DNA of 9,400 nt from Anaerolineae bacterium (GTDB taxonomy: Bacteria > Chloroflexota > Anaerolineae > UBA4142), in the NCBI GenBank assembly GCA_027457205.1, contig DAIDTM010000081.1, positions 1 to 9,400 of the forward strand. Direction: 5' to 3'. Under the pieces are notes generated by a model. It saw only the letters and a program-made list of their open reading frames with translations. It did no database searches and had not been told where the DNA came from. The position numbers and the translations under genes were made by a program. Below, piece by piece: positions 1 to 8,033 of the stretch (positions are counted from its first letter, which is position 1; every line of letters begins with the position of its first letter).

Positions 1-751
1 CGCCGGCGCGCGCGTGATCGACCTCTCCGCCGATTTCCGCCTGCACGATGCGGCGGCGTACAAAAAATGGTACGGTCTCGATCATCACGCGCCCGAGCTG
101 TTGCCGCAGGCGGTCTACGGCTTGCCGGAAATCCATCGCGCGAAGATCAAGGGCGCGAAACTGATCGCGAACCCCGGCTGCTATCCAACGAGCGTGATCC
201 TCGGTCTCGCGCCGATTTTGCGCGCGGGCGCGAGCGACGGCACAATTATCGTAGACGCGAAATCGGGCGTTTCCGGCGCGGGGCGCAAAGCGACACTGTC
301 CAATTCGTTCGTCGAGGTCAACGAGAATTTCGCGCCGTACAATATCGGGCGCACGCATCGGCATCTTTCGGAGATGGAGCAGGAGCTGCAGGCAATCGAC
401 GCGCGTACGTCGCTGATCTTCTCGCCGCATCTGCTGCCGGTGAATCGCGGCATCCTCTCGACGATGTACGTGAATTTGAACGATGGCTGGAACGATGAAA
501 CGCTTCGCGATCTGTACGTCGAAACGTACCACAACGAGCCGTTTGTCCGAATTCTGCCCAGCGGTCAAGTCGCTTCGCTCGCGCACAGCAACCATACCAA
601 CTACTGCACGATCTCGATTCATCACGTCGCGGCAGTGGGACAGGCAATCGTGTGTGCGAGCATCGACAACCTCATCAAAGGCGCGAGCGGGCAAGCGGTG
701 CAGAATATGAATTTGATGTTTGGGATTGAAGAGACGACGGGACTGCTATAA
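1..751 (+). CDS. argC: N-acetyl-gamma-glutamyl-phosphate reductase, 5' partial
   Basis: This enzyme makes N-acetylglutamate semialdehyde from N-acetylglutamyl phosphate with NADPH, the third step of arginine synthesis in the cytosol. The frame is open from base 2 with no start in the window; about 249 codons remain of a family length near 345, so the N-terminal NADP-binding Rossmann part is cut off by the window edge, not by mutation. Visible family motifs are VIDLSADFRL near the left edge, the catalytic cysteine in NPGCYPTS (Cys codon 179-181), and SPHLLPVNRGILST with the likely catalytic histidine (codon 428-430). The GTG at 14 lies inside the conserved strand and is not a real start. The stop is TAA at 749-751; argB follows after 56 bases. 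The identification is very secure. Confidence 0.97.
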   Translation, partial: AGARVIDLSADFRLHDAAAYKKWYGLDHHAPELLPQAVYGLPEIHRAKIKGAKLIANPGCYPTSVILGLAPILRAGASDGTIIVDAKSGVSGAGRKATLSNSFVEVNENFAPYNIGRTHRHLSEMEQELQAIDARTSLIFSPHLLPVNRGILSTMYVNLNDGWNDETLRDLYVETYHNEPFVRILPSGQVASLAHSNHTNYCTISIHHVAAVGQAIVCASIDNLIKGASGQAVQNMNLMFGIEETTGLL

Positions 752-807
752 AACGTGAGACGTGATGCGTGAAGGCATAATGTTTCACATCATCGGGATA
801 AGAAACA
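752..807 (+). repeat. argC-argB spacer with CGTGA-type repeat and weak hairpin
   Basis: The gap is built of units such as ACGTGAGACGTGATGCGTGAA and holds a weak inverted repeat: GATGCGTGAA (764-773) against TTCACATCATC (784-794). The same kind of unit returns in stronger form between argJ and argH (6484-6540), so the two spacers look like members of one repeat family. I see no good promoter or terminator here. The argB start lies 13 bases beyond the hairpin, with only a weak Shine-Dalgarno-like GGGATAAG before it. Confidence 0.55.
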
Positions 808-1545
808 ATGTTGGTTCTCAAAGTCGGCGGCAACGAAATTGATGATGCAAGTTTCCTCGCCGGGTTCGCGCACGCGGTGGCGGCGATGCGCGACGCGCCG
901 GTGATTGTGCATGGCGGCGGCAAGGAAATTGCGGACTTGCAGTTGAAGTTTGGTTTGACGCCGCGCTTCGTCGAGGGCTTGCGCGTGACGGACGAGACGT
1001 CGCTGGCAATTGCCGAGATGGTGCTGAGCGGGCGCGTGAACAAACGCATCGTCGCCGCACTATTGAACGCAGGGGTCGACGCCATTGGCTTGAGCGGCAT
1101 CGATCGCGGCGCCGTGCGCGTGGAGAAGATGCGGCACCCCGCCGGCGACCTGGGTCGCGTCGGCAAAGTTGTGGGTGTGCGCGGCGAGGTGCTCCAAGAT
1201 TTCGTCGCGCGCCAGATCGTGCCGGTCATCTCGCCGATTTCGCTCGGCGACGAAGGCGCGTACAACGTCAACGCCGATTCGGTCGCGTGCGCGATCGCTG
1301 CCGCGCTGAACGCCGACGCGGTGGTGTTAGTCACGAATGTCGCAGGCGTGATGCGAGATGGTCGTGTGGTGGATACACTCACCGCGCGCGAAGCGGAAGT
1401 GCTGGTTGAATCGCAAGTTATCCAGGGTGGAATGATCCCCAAAGTGCGCGCCGCGCTGGACGCGATTACCGGCGGCGCGAAGGCGGCGCGGATCACGAAT
1501 CTCGGTGGATTGATGAACGGCGGCGGAACGATTATTGGTGGTTAG
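808..1545 (+). CDS. argB: Acetylglutamate kinase
   Basis: ArgB phosphorylates the gamma-carboxylate of N-acetylglutamate with ATP, the second step of the pathway and often the arginine-controlled one. The 245-residue product is an amino-acid-kinase fold: LKVGGN at the N-terminus (Lys5), the glycine-rich VHGGGKE (34-40), the acetylglutamate-binding GLRVTDE (Arg59), NVNAD (153-157, Asp157) and GGMIPKV with Lys212. It is slightly shorter than the E. coli enzyme (258) and begins directly at the first beta strand, without the extra N-terminal helix that carries arginine inhibition in sensitive kinases, so feedback by arginine is doubtful. The final residues IIGG and the TAG stop lie inside a spacer repeat. 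The upstream RBS is weak, but the start is fixed because the first strand begins at residue 2. Confidence 0.96.
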   Translation: MLVLKVGGNEIDDASFLAGFAHAVAAMRDAPVIVHGGGKEIADLQLKFGLTPRFVEGLRVTDETSLAIAEMVLSGRVNKRIVAALLNAGVDAIGLSGIDRGAVRVEKMRHPAGDLGRVGKVVGVRGEVLQDFVARQIVPVISPISLGDEGAYNVNADSVACAIAAALNADAVVLVTNVAGVMRDGRVVDTLTAREAEVLVESQVIQGGMIPKVRAALDAITGGAKAARITNLGGLMNGGGTIIGG

Positions 1546-1609
1546 GTGGTTTGGTCGTTCGGTGGTTAGAATACCCAACGACCAAATTATCCAACTCCCC
1601 AACCACCAA
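1535..1609 (+). repeat. Palindromic repeat spanning the argB stop and argB-argD spacer
   Basis: Two perfect stem segments are visible: TTGGTGGTT (1535-1543) pairs with AACCACCAA (1601-1609), and TTTGGTCGTT (1550-1559) pairs with AACGACCAAA (1577-1586), with a bulged interior and a terminal loop around 1563-1574. GGTGGTT units also recur inside the left arm. The outer arm includes the last argB codons and the first base of its stop. The structure ends 4 bases before the argD Shine-Dalgarno. A role in RNA stability or in setting the argB/argD expression ratio is inference; it has no T tract, so it is not a classical terminator. Confidence 0.7.
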
Positions 1610-1613
1610 GGAT

Positions 1614-1617
1614 GGAG
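1614..1617 (+). promoter_or_regulatory. argD ribosome binding site
   Basis: GGAG lies 6 bases before ATG 1624. It decides the argD start: the in-frame ATG at 1612 overlaps this site and has only AAGG directly in front of it, too close to serve. Confidence 0.8.
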
Positions 1618-1623
1618 ACAACG

Positions 1624-2808
1624 ATGAATTCTCAACAACTCATCGACGCGGAAAAGAAATATCTCGTGCAGACGTACGCCCGTCCGCCCTTTGTGTTGAC
1701 GCGCGGCGAGGGTGTCTACGTATTCGACGCCGACGGCAAGAAATATCTCGATTGCGCGGCGGGGATTGCCGTCAACGCGCTCGGCTACAGCGATCCGGAA
1801 CTCGTCGCGGCGATTCAGGACGCGGCGAGCAATCTGCTCCACACATCGAATCTTTTCTACACCGAGCCGCAGGTCGCGCTGGCGCAGGCGCTCGTCGAAA
1901 AATCGTTTGCCAACAAGGTCTTCTTTGCGAACACCGGTACGGAAGCAATGGAAGCCGCGCTGAAATTCGCGCGCAAATACCATCGAAAACGCGGCGACGC
2001 GAATCGCGCCGGCTTTATCGCGTTTCGCGGCAGTTTCCACGGACGCACGATGGGCAGTCTCGCCCTGACCGATTCGGAAAAATATCAAGCGCCGTTTCGT
2101 CCTCTGATGCCGGGCGTGACGTTCGCGGATTTCAACGACCTCGATTCCGCGCGCGCGGCAATCACGAATGAAACCGCGGCAGTCGTCGTCGAACCGGTGC
2201 AGGGCGAGGGAGGCGTAAATCCAGCCGCTGATGAATTCCTGCGCGGGTTGCGCGCGCTGTGCAACGAACGCGGCGCGCTGCTCGTCTTCGATGAGATTCA
2301 ATGCGGCTTGGGGCGCACCGGCAAACTGTGGGGGCACGAATGGTCGGGCGTAACGCCCGATCTGATGACGCTAGCGAAACCGCTCGCGGGCGGCTTGCCG
2401 ATTGGCGCGACGCTCGTCACCGACGCAGTCGCGTCGTCGCTGCACGTCGGCGAGCATGGCACGACGTTTGGCGGCGGACCGTTCGTCACGTCCGTTGCGC
2501 TGCAAGTATTCAACCGCATCCGCGAACCGAAATTTCTCGCGCACGTCGCTGAAACCGGAAATTATTTGATGGAGCGGCTGAGCGAGATCAATTCGCCGCA
2601 CGTCAAAGAAGTGCGCGGGCGCGGGCTGATGATCGGCGTGGAACTGGACATCGACGCGGGGAAGGTCACGGAGGCAGGTTACGCGCACGGCTTGCTGCTC
2701 ATCAAGGCGCGCGAAAAAGTCGTGCGTTTTGTGCCGCAGCTTGTTTTCCAGAAGCAGCACGTGGATGAATTGGTGGACAAGTTTGGGAAGATTCTAACGG
2801 AGTTGTAA
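1624..2808 (+). CDS. argD: Acetylornithine aminotransferase
   Basis: ArgD transfers the amino group of glutamate to N-acetylglutamate semialdehyde, giving N-acetylornithine; it is a PLP enzyme of aminotransferase class III. The 394-residue product (start at 1624, chosen from the GGAG site) has normal family length. Motifs in order: FANTGTEAMEAALKFAR (PLP phosphate contact), VVVEPVQGEGGVNPA, VFDEIQCGLGRTGKLW with the Asp that holds the pyridine nitrogen, and LAKPLAGGLPIGA, where Lys252 should form the Schiff base. The usual bacterial form of the last motif is LAKGLGGG, but a K-P-L variant is also known in this class. The arg context favours acetylornithine over GABA, ornithine or succinylornithine transamination, though ArgD enzymes can also act on N-succinyl-diaminopimelate. 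Confidence 0.95.
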   Translation: MNSQQLIDAEKKYLVQTYARPPFVLTRGEGVYVFDADGKKYLDCAAGIAVNALGYSDPELVAAIQDAASNLLHTSNLFYTEPQVALAQALVEKSFANKVFFANTGTEAMEAALKFARKYHRKRGDANRAGFIAFRGSFHGRTMGSLALTDSEKYQAPFRPLMPGVTFADFNDLDSARAAITNETAAVVVEPVQGEGGVNPAADEFLRGLRALCNERGALLVFDEIQCGLGRTGKLWGHEWSGVTPDLMTLAKPLAGGLPIGATLVTDAVASSLHVGEHGTTFGGGPFVTSVALQVFNRIREPKFLAHVAETGNYLMERLSEINSPHVKEVRGRGLMIGVELDIDAGKVTEAGYAHGLLLIKAREKVVRFVPQLVFQKQHVDELVDKFGKILTEL

Positions 2809-2810
2809 AT

Positions 2811-2884
2811 ATCCACCGCGAAGACGCGAAGGACGCGAAGAAGAAAATGATTCAAACCTCTGTTTTCTCTGTGCCCTCTGTGGC
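2811..2884 (+). repeat. Two 9-bp tandem repeat tracts in the argD-GNAT spacer
   Basis: The first tract (2817-2842) repeats CGCGAAGA, CGCGAAGGA, CGCGAAGAA. The second (2858-2884) is three 9-base units beginning CTCTGT: CTCTGTTTT, CTCTGTGCC, CTCTGTGGC. Both resemble intergenic repeats I remember from Chloroflexota and other environmental genomes; I cannot confirm this without a search. The second tract lies inside the annotated reading frame of the next gene and encodes Ser-Val-x three times. Confidence 0.65.
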
Positions 2885-3362
2885 GACAGATGAGATACGC
2901 TACCGGAAAGCCACGCATGCCGACGCGCCAGCCATCGCGGATCTCGTGAACCTCGGCGAACGCGAAGGGCAACTGTTGCCGCGCTCGCTCGACTCGATCC
3001 GCGCGAGCATCGACGATTGGTTCGTCGCGGAAGATGACGGAAGCATCGTCGGCGTAGGTTCGCTGCTGGAAATGAATCCGGCGCTGAGCGAAGTGCGCTC
3101 GCTCGCCGTCGCGCCGGACTATCGCCAGAACGGCGTCGGCGCGAAAATCGTCGATGCGCTGGTTGATGAAGCACGCCCGCGCGGCATTGCCATGGTGTTC
3201 GCGCTCACGCGCGCAGTGCCATTCTTCGAAAAGCAAGGTTTCATCATCACCGACAAGGATAATTTCCCTGAAAAAGTCTGGCGCGATTGCATGATCTGCC
3301 CGGTGCGGCACGCGTGCGACGAGGTGGCGGTAGTCAAGTGGATAAATCGCCATCGTCAATAA
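2847..3362 (+). CDS. GNAT acetyltransferase, probable short ArgA-type N-acetylglutamate synthase, copy 1
   Basis: A single-domain GNAT protein of 171 residues. It resembles the short ArgA-type enzymes that acetylate glutamate with acetyl-CoA to start or refill the arginine pathway. Seen: EIRYRKAT opening strand, motif A VRSLAVAPDYRQNGVG with the acetyl-CoA pyrophosphate loop RQNGVG (93-98), FALTRAVPFFEKQGF, and the tail FPEKVWRDC with Cys148, Cys151 and Cys157. The position between argD and argG supports this role, but substrate is inferred. The start is uncertain: ATG 2847 has a purine-rich AAGAAG before it, yet the first 11 or so residues come from a DNA repeat. GTG 2880 would give a protein whose start matches copy 2 closely, but it has no clear RBS. 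The next gene is a paralogue about 66% identical over 149 aligned residues by hand count. Confidence 0.85.
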   Translation: MIQTSVFSVPSVATDEIRYRKATHADAPAIADLVNLGEREGQLLPRSLDSIRASIDDWFVAEDDGSIVGVGSLLEMNPALSEVRSLAVAPDYRQNGVGAKIVDALVDEARPRGIAMVFALTRAVPFFEKQGFIITDKDNFPEKVWRDCMICPVRHACDEVAVVKWINRHRQ

Positions 3363-3396
3363 TCCGAAAATCTATCCAGCAACGAGCGCGAACGAA

Positions 3397-3906
3397 ATGA
3401 ACGAAATTGTCTTCCGCAAAGCAACGCCCAACGACGCGCAGCCCATTACCGATCTTGTGAACTTGGGCGCTGGCGAAAAGCAATTGTTGCCGCGCTCGCT
3501 CGAATACGTTCGCGCGAGCATTGAGAATTGGATCATCGCCGCCGAGAGCAGTCGGATTGTCGGTGTTGGCTCGCTCTTTGATCTAAGCCCCATCCTTGCC
3601 GAAGTGCGCTCGCTCGTGGTCGCGCCGGAGCACCGCCAGGACGGAATCGGCGCGGACATCGTCAACCGGCTCATGGACGAAGCGCACGCGCGCGGTATCT
3701 CTACAGTATTCGCGCTCACGCGCGCGGTATCGTTTTTCGAAAAGCAGGGATTTGCCGTGACCGCGAAAGAGAATTTTCCTGAGAAGGTATGGCGCGATTG
3801 TATGACTTGTTCTCTTCAAGACGCGTGCGATGAGGTGGCAGTAGTGAAGACAGTCGGCAGTAGGCAGTCGCCAGACAAGAGCGCAATTTCTAATTCGCAA
3901 TTCTGA
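3397..3906 (+). CDS. GNAT acetyltransferase, probable short ArgA-type N-acetylglutamate synthase, copy 2
   Basis: A 169-residue paralogue of the preceding gene, aligning without gaps from EIVFRKAT to DEVAVVK. It keeps motif A (VRSLVVAPEHRQDGIG, pyrophosphate loop residues 80-85), FALTRAVSFFEKQGF and FPEKVWRDC with Cys135, Cys138 and Cys144. The likely role is N-acetylglutamate synthesis feeding ArgB, as for copy 1; whether both copies are active or accept the same substrate cannot be told from sequence. The gap to copy 1 is 34 bases and only a weak RBS is visible. After VVK the two proteins diverge completely: here the tail TVGSRQSPDKSAISNSQF is encoded by spacer-type repeat DNA (3849-3906), suggesting the original stop was lost. 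The strong argG RBS follows at once. Confidence 0.85.
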   Translation: MNEIVFRKATPNDAQPITDLVNLGAGEKQLLPRSLEYVRASIENWIIAAESSRIVGVGSLFDLSPILAEVRSLVVAPEHRQDGIGADIVNRLMDEAHARGISTVFALTRAVSFFEKQGFAVTAKENFPEKVWRDCMTCSLQDACDEVAVVKTVGSRQSPDKSAISNSQF

Positions 3907-3907
3907 A
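3849..3907 (+). repeat. Repeat DNA forming the 3' end of GNAT copy 2
   Basis: Two repeat-like tracts lie side by side: CAGTCGGCAGTAGGCAGTCG (3851-3870, a triplicated GCAGT/GGCAGT pattern) and CAATTTCTAATTCGCAATTC (3884-3903, alternating CAATT/TAATT units). Both look like dispersed spacer repeats rather than coding sequence, and the base composition of the second is distinctly AT-rich compared with the gene around it. Their reading frame supplies the last 18 or so residues of the GNAT protein. Confidence 0.6.
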
Positions 3908-3916
3908 ATAATGACT

Positions 3917-3921
3917 GGAGG
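3917..3921 (+). promoter_or_regulatory. argG ribosome binding site
   Basis: GGAGG, the strongest Shine-Dalgarno in the window, lies 5 bases before ATG 3927 and fixes the argG start. Confidence 0.85.
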
Positions 3922-3926
3922 AAACA

Positions 3927-5189
<1,263 letters not shown>

Positions 5190-5194
5190 TGAGT

Positions 5195-5267
5195 GGACGC
5201 GGACAAACGCAGACGAACGCAGAAAAAAACACTTTCTATCCGCGTTTGTCTGCGGCCATCCGCGTCC
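5195..5267 (+). repeat. Large imperfect hairpin repeat in the argG-argJ spacer
   Basis: GGACGCGGA (5195-5203) pairs perfectly with TCCGCGTCC (5259-5267); after a 4-base mismatch CGCAGAC (5208-5214) pairs with GTCTGCG (5248-5254); AACGC (5216-5220) can pair with GCGTT, and AGAAA with TTTCT near the loop. Each arm is itself made of about 9-10 base units around ACGC. The spacer from 5190 to 5286 is filled mostly by this element. It lacks a following T tract, so an mRNA-stabilising or partial attenuation role is possible but not shown. Confidence 0.7.
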
Positions 5268-5286
5268 TATTTCAACGGACACTTAA

Positions 5287-6483
<1,197 letters not shown>

Positions 6484-6540
6484 TGCGTGAAACGTGATAC
6501 GTAAGATGAGATTCACGTATGACGTTTCACGCTTCACGAG
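6484..6540 (+). repeat. Inverted repeat in the argJ-argH spacer
   Basis: The left arm 6485-6502 (GCGTGAAACGTGATACGT) and the right arm 6515-6532 (ACGTATGACGTTTCACGC) are reverse complements except at one position, around a loop of 12 bases. The element starts one base after the argJ stop and runs to the argH Shine-Dalgarno. Its units match those between argC and argB. No T tract follows, so it is more likely a spacer palindrome than a strong terminator. Confidence 0.75.
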
Positions 6541-6541
6541 G
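6538..6541 (+). promoter_or_regulatory. argH ribosome binding site
   Basis: GAGG lies 5 bases before ATG 6547, directly at the edge of the palindromic spacer repeat, and supports this start. Confidence 0.65.
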
Positions 6542-6546
6542 TTCAG

Positions 6547-7908
6547 ATGTGGGGCGGCAGATTCTCCAAATCCATTGACGACGCGTTTGCGCGGCTCAAC
6601 GCGTCGTTCGGATTCGACTGGCGGTTGTACGACGCGGACATTCGCGGCAGCATCGCGTATGCGAACGCGCTCGCGCGGGCGAACATCCTCACTGACGCGG
6701 AACGCGATACGCTGATCGACGGGCTTGCGCGCGTGAAGCAGGAATTCGCGACGCAAACCTTTGCAGCAAAGCCGGGCGATGAGGACATTCACACCGCAAT
6801 CGAGCGGCGGTTGGGCGAGCTAGTCGGAACTGTCGCCGGCAAACTGCACACCGGGCGCAGCCGCAACGATCAGGTTGCGACCGATACGCGCCTCTTCGTC
6901 CACGACGCAATACGCAACACGCAACACGCCATCCGTGATCTCCAACGCGCACTCATCGAAAAATCCGAATCGCACTTGGACGTGCTGATGCCCGGTTATA
7001 CTCACCTGCAACGCGCTCAGCCGATCTTGTTCTCGCACTGGCTGATGTCGTACTTTTGGATGCTCGAGCGCGACCGCGCGCGGCTTGCCGATGGCGCGGC
7101 GCGCGCGTCCGTGCTGCCGCTGGGCGCGGGCGCGCTGGCGGGGAACGCGCTCGGTATCGACCGCGAATTTCTCGCGCGCGCGCTGGGATTTGCGCGTGTG
7201 AGCGAGAACAGCATCGACGCGGTGAGCGACCGCGATTTCATTGCCGAGTTTTTGTTCGATGCCGCGCTGCTCGGCGCGCACCTCTCGCGGCTCGGCGAAG
7301 ACCTGGTCTTGTATTCGTCCGCCGAGTTTGAATTCGTGACGATGGATGACGCGTACGCGACCGGCTCCAGTCTGATGCCGCAGAAGAAAAATCCCGACGC
7401 GATGGAACTGGCGCGCGGCAAATCGGCGCGGCTGATCGGCGATCTCACGACGCTGCTCGCGCTGCTCAAGGGCTTGCCGTCGTCGTACGACAAGGACCTG
7501 CAGGAGGACAAGGAGCCGCTGTTCGACGCGGTGGACACGCTCGACGCGCTGCTGCCAGTGGTCGCCGGCGTGGTTCGCACGCTGCGCGTCAACGCGGACG
7601 CGATGCGCGCCGCGCTGGACGCGTCGATGCTCGCGACCGATCTCGCGGACTATCTCGTACGGCGCGGCGTGCCGTTTCGCGACGCGCATCGGCAAGTGGG
7701 CGAAGCCGTAAGACTCGCAGAACAGCGCGGCGTCGCGCTGTCCGATCTATCGGCAGAGGATTTCAAAAACATCGCGCCGGAGTTTGGCGCGGACGTAAAA
7801 GACGTTTTCGATTTCGCGCGATCGGTCGCCGCGCGCGAGGTGATCGGCGGCACCGGACCGAACGCGGTGCGGCAACAAATCGCCAGAGCAAAACAACGCA
7901 TCGCCTAA
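6547..7908 (+). CDS. argH: Argininosuccinate lyase
   Basis: ArgH splits argininosuccinate into arginine and fumarate, the last step. The 453-residue product has normal length for the fumarase/aspartase superfamily member. It opens with MWGGRFSKSIDDAFARLNAS, then EDIHTAIERRL, the substrate loop TGRSRNDQVATD, MPGYTHLQRAQP with His153, and the superfamily signature GSSLMPQKKNPD (273-284), whose serines include the catalytic base on the flexible loop. The C-terminal domain ends IARAKQRIA. Residues 121-128 (around AIRNTQHA) are encoded by a 7-bp repeat tract but the spacing to neighbouring motifs equals that of E. coli ArgH, so nothing has been inserted. It is the last gene of the cluster; a GC-rich hairpin follows 23 bases later. 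Confidence 0.97.
   Translation: MWGGRFSKSIDDAFARLNASFGFDWRLYDADIRGSIAYANALARANILTDAERDTLIDGLARVKQEFATQTFAAKPGDEDIHTAIERRLGELVGTVAGKLHTGRSRNDQVATDTRLFVHDAIRNTQHAIRDLQRALIEKSESHLDVLMPGYTHLQRAQPILFSHWLMSYFWMLERDRARLADGAARASVLPLGAGALAGNALGIDREFLARALGFARVSENSIDAVSDRDFIAEFLFDAALLGAHLSRLGEDLVLYSSAEFEFVTMDDAYATGSSLMPQKKNPDAMELARGKSARLIGDLTTLLALLKGLPSSYDKDLQEDKEPLFDAVDTLDALLPVVAGVVRTLRVNADAMRAALDASMLATDLADYLVRRGVPFRDAHRQVGEAVRLAEQRGVALSDLSAEDFKNIAPEFGADVKDVFDFARSVAAREVIGGTGPNAVRQQIARAKQRIA
6907..6928 (+). repeat. 7-bp unit tract inside argH
   Basis: GCAATAC, GCAACAC, GCAACAC follow one another (6907-6927) and encode part of A-I-R-N-T-Q-H-A. It is the partner of the 6007-6028 tract in argJ, 18 of 19 bases identical over 6910-6928. 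Confidence 0.45.
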
Positions 7909-7930
7909 AGAACTCCGCAACAACAGGTTA

Positions 7931-7965
7931 CGACGCGACGCGCCCCGGCGGCGCGCGTTGCGTTG
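7931..7965 (+). terminator. GC-rich hairpin after argH, possible end of the arg operon
   Basis: Bases 7931-7943 pair with 7953-7965 over 13 positions, with two G-U wobbles in RNA and a 9-base loop. It sits 22 bases after the argH stop, where the operon would be expected to end. It lacks the T tract of a classical intrinsic terminator, so it may be a weak or factor-aided terminator or only a 3'-end stabiliser. Its right arm overlaps the -35 box of the next promoter by three bases. Confidence 0.5.
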
Positions 7966-7991
7966 ACGATTCAATCAACTCGTGCTAATAT
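7963..7991 (+). promoter_or_regulatory. Sigma70-like promoter for the downstream gene
   Basis: TTGACG (7963-7968) and TAATAT (7986-7991) are separated by exactly 17 bases, and TG at 7983-7984 gives an extended -10. The region between is the most AT-rich of this gap. Transcription would begin near 7998, leaving a leader of about 35 bases before the ATG at 8034. It marks the last gene as a separate unit from the arg cluster. Confidence 0.65.
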
Positions 7992-8022
7992 CGCGGCGAT
8001 TGATTCTTCGTCAGACCGGCTT

Positions 8023-8026
8023 GAGG
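8023..8026 (+). promoter_or_regulatory. Ribosome binding site of the glycosidase-like gene
   Basis: GAGG lies 7 bases before ATG 8034. An in-frame TGA overlaps it (8022-8024), so no longer N-terminus is possible. Confidence 0.75.
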
Positions 8027-8033
8027 AAATTCG

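Noticed and set aside
776..781. CATAAT as a -10 box for an argB promoter
   Set aside because: No -35-like hexamer lies 15-19 bases upstream, and the site is in repeat DNA.
808..1545. LysZ kinase of the LysW lysine pathway instead of ArgB
   Set aside because: It carries the ArgB-type motifs GLRVTDE and NVNAD, and neighbours argC, argJ, argG and argH point to arginine; no LysW-like small protein is present.
1612..1623. Earlier ATG for argD at 1612
   Set aside because: It overlaps the GGAG that serves ATG 1624 and has no properly spaced RBS of its own.
1327..2337. 336-codon open frame on the - strand across argB and argD
   Set aside because: It spans two certain + strand genes and the palindromic spacer, with no family motif; an antisense by-product of codon bias.
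2811..2884. CRISPR-like array in the argD spacer
   Set aside because: Units are 8-9 bases and directly adjacent, with no spacers; a simple tandem repeat.
6901..6960. Insertion of a repeat peptide into ArgH
   Set aside because: The distance from VATD to the following L-Q-x-A-L is the same as in E. coli ArgH as I remember it, so no residues were added.
6820..7695. 291-codon open frame on the - strand inside argH
   Set aside because: Antisense to a fully conserved lyase; composition dominated by Arg, Ala, Gln and His, as expected of a shadow frame.
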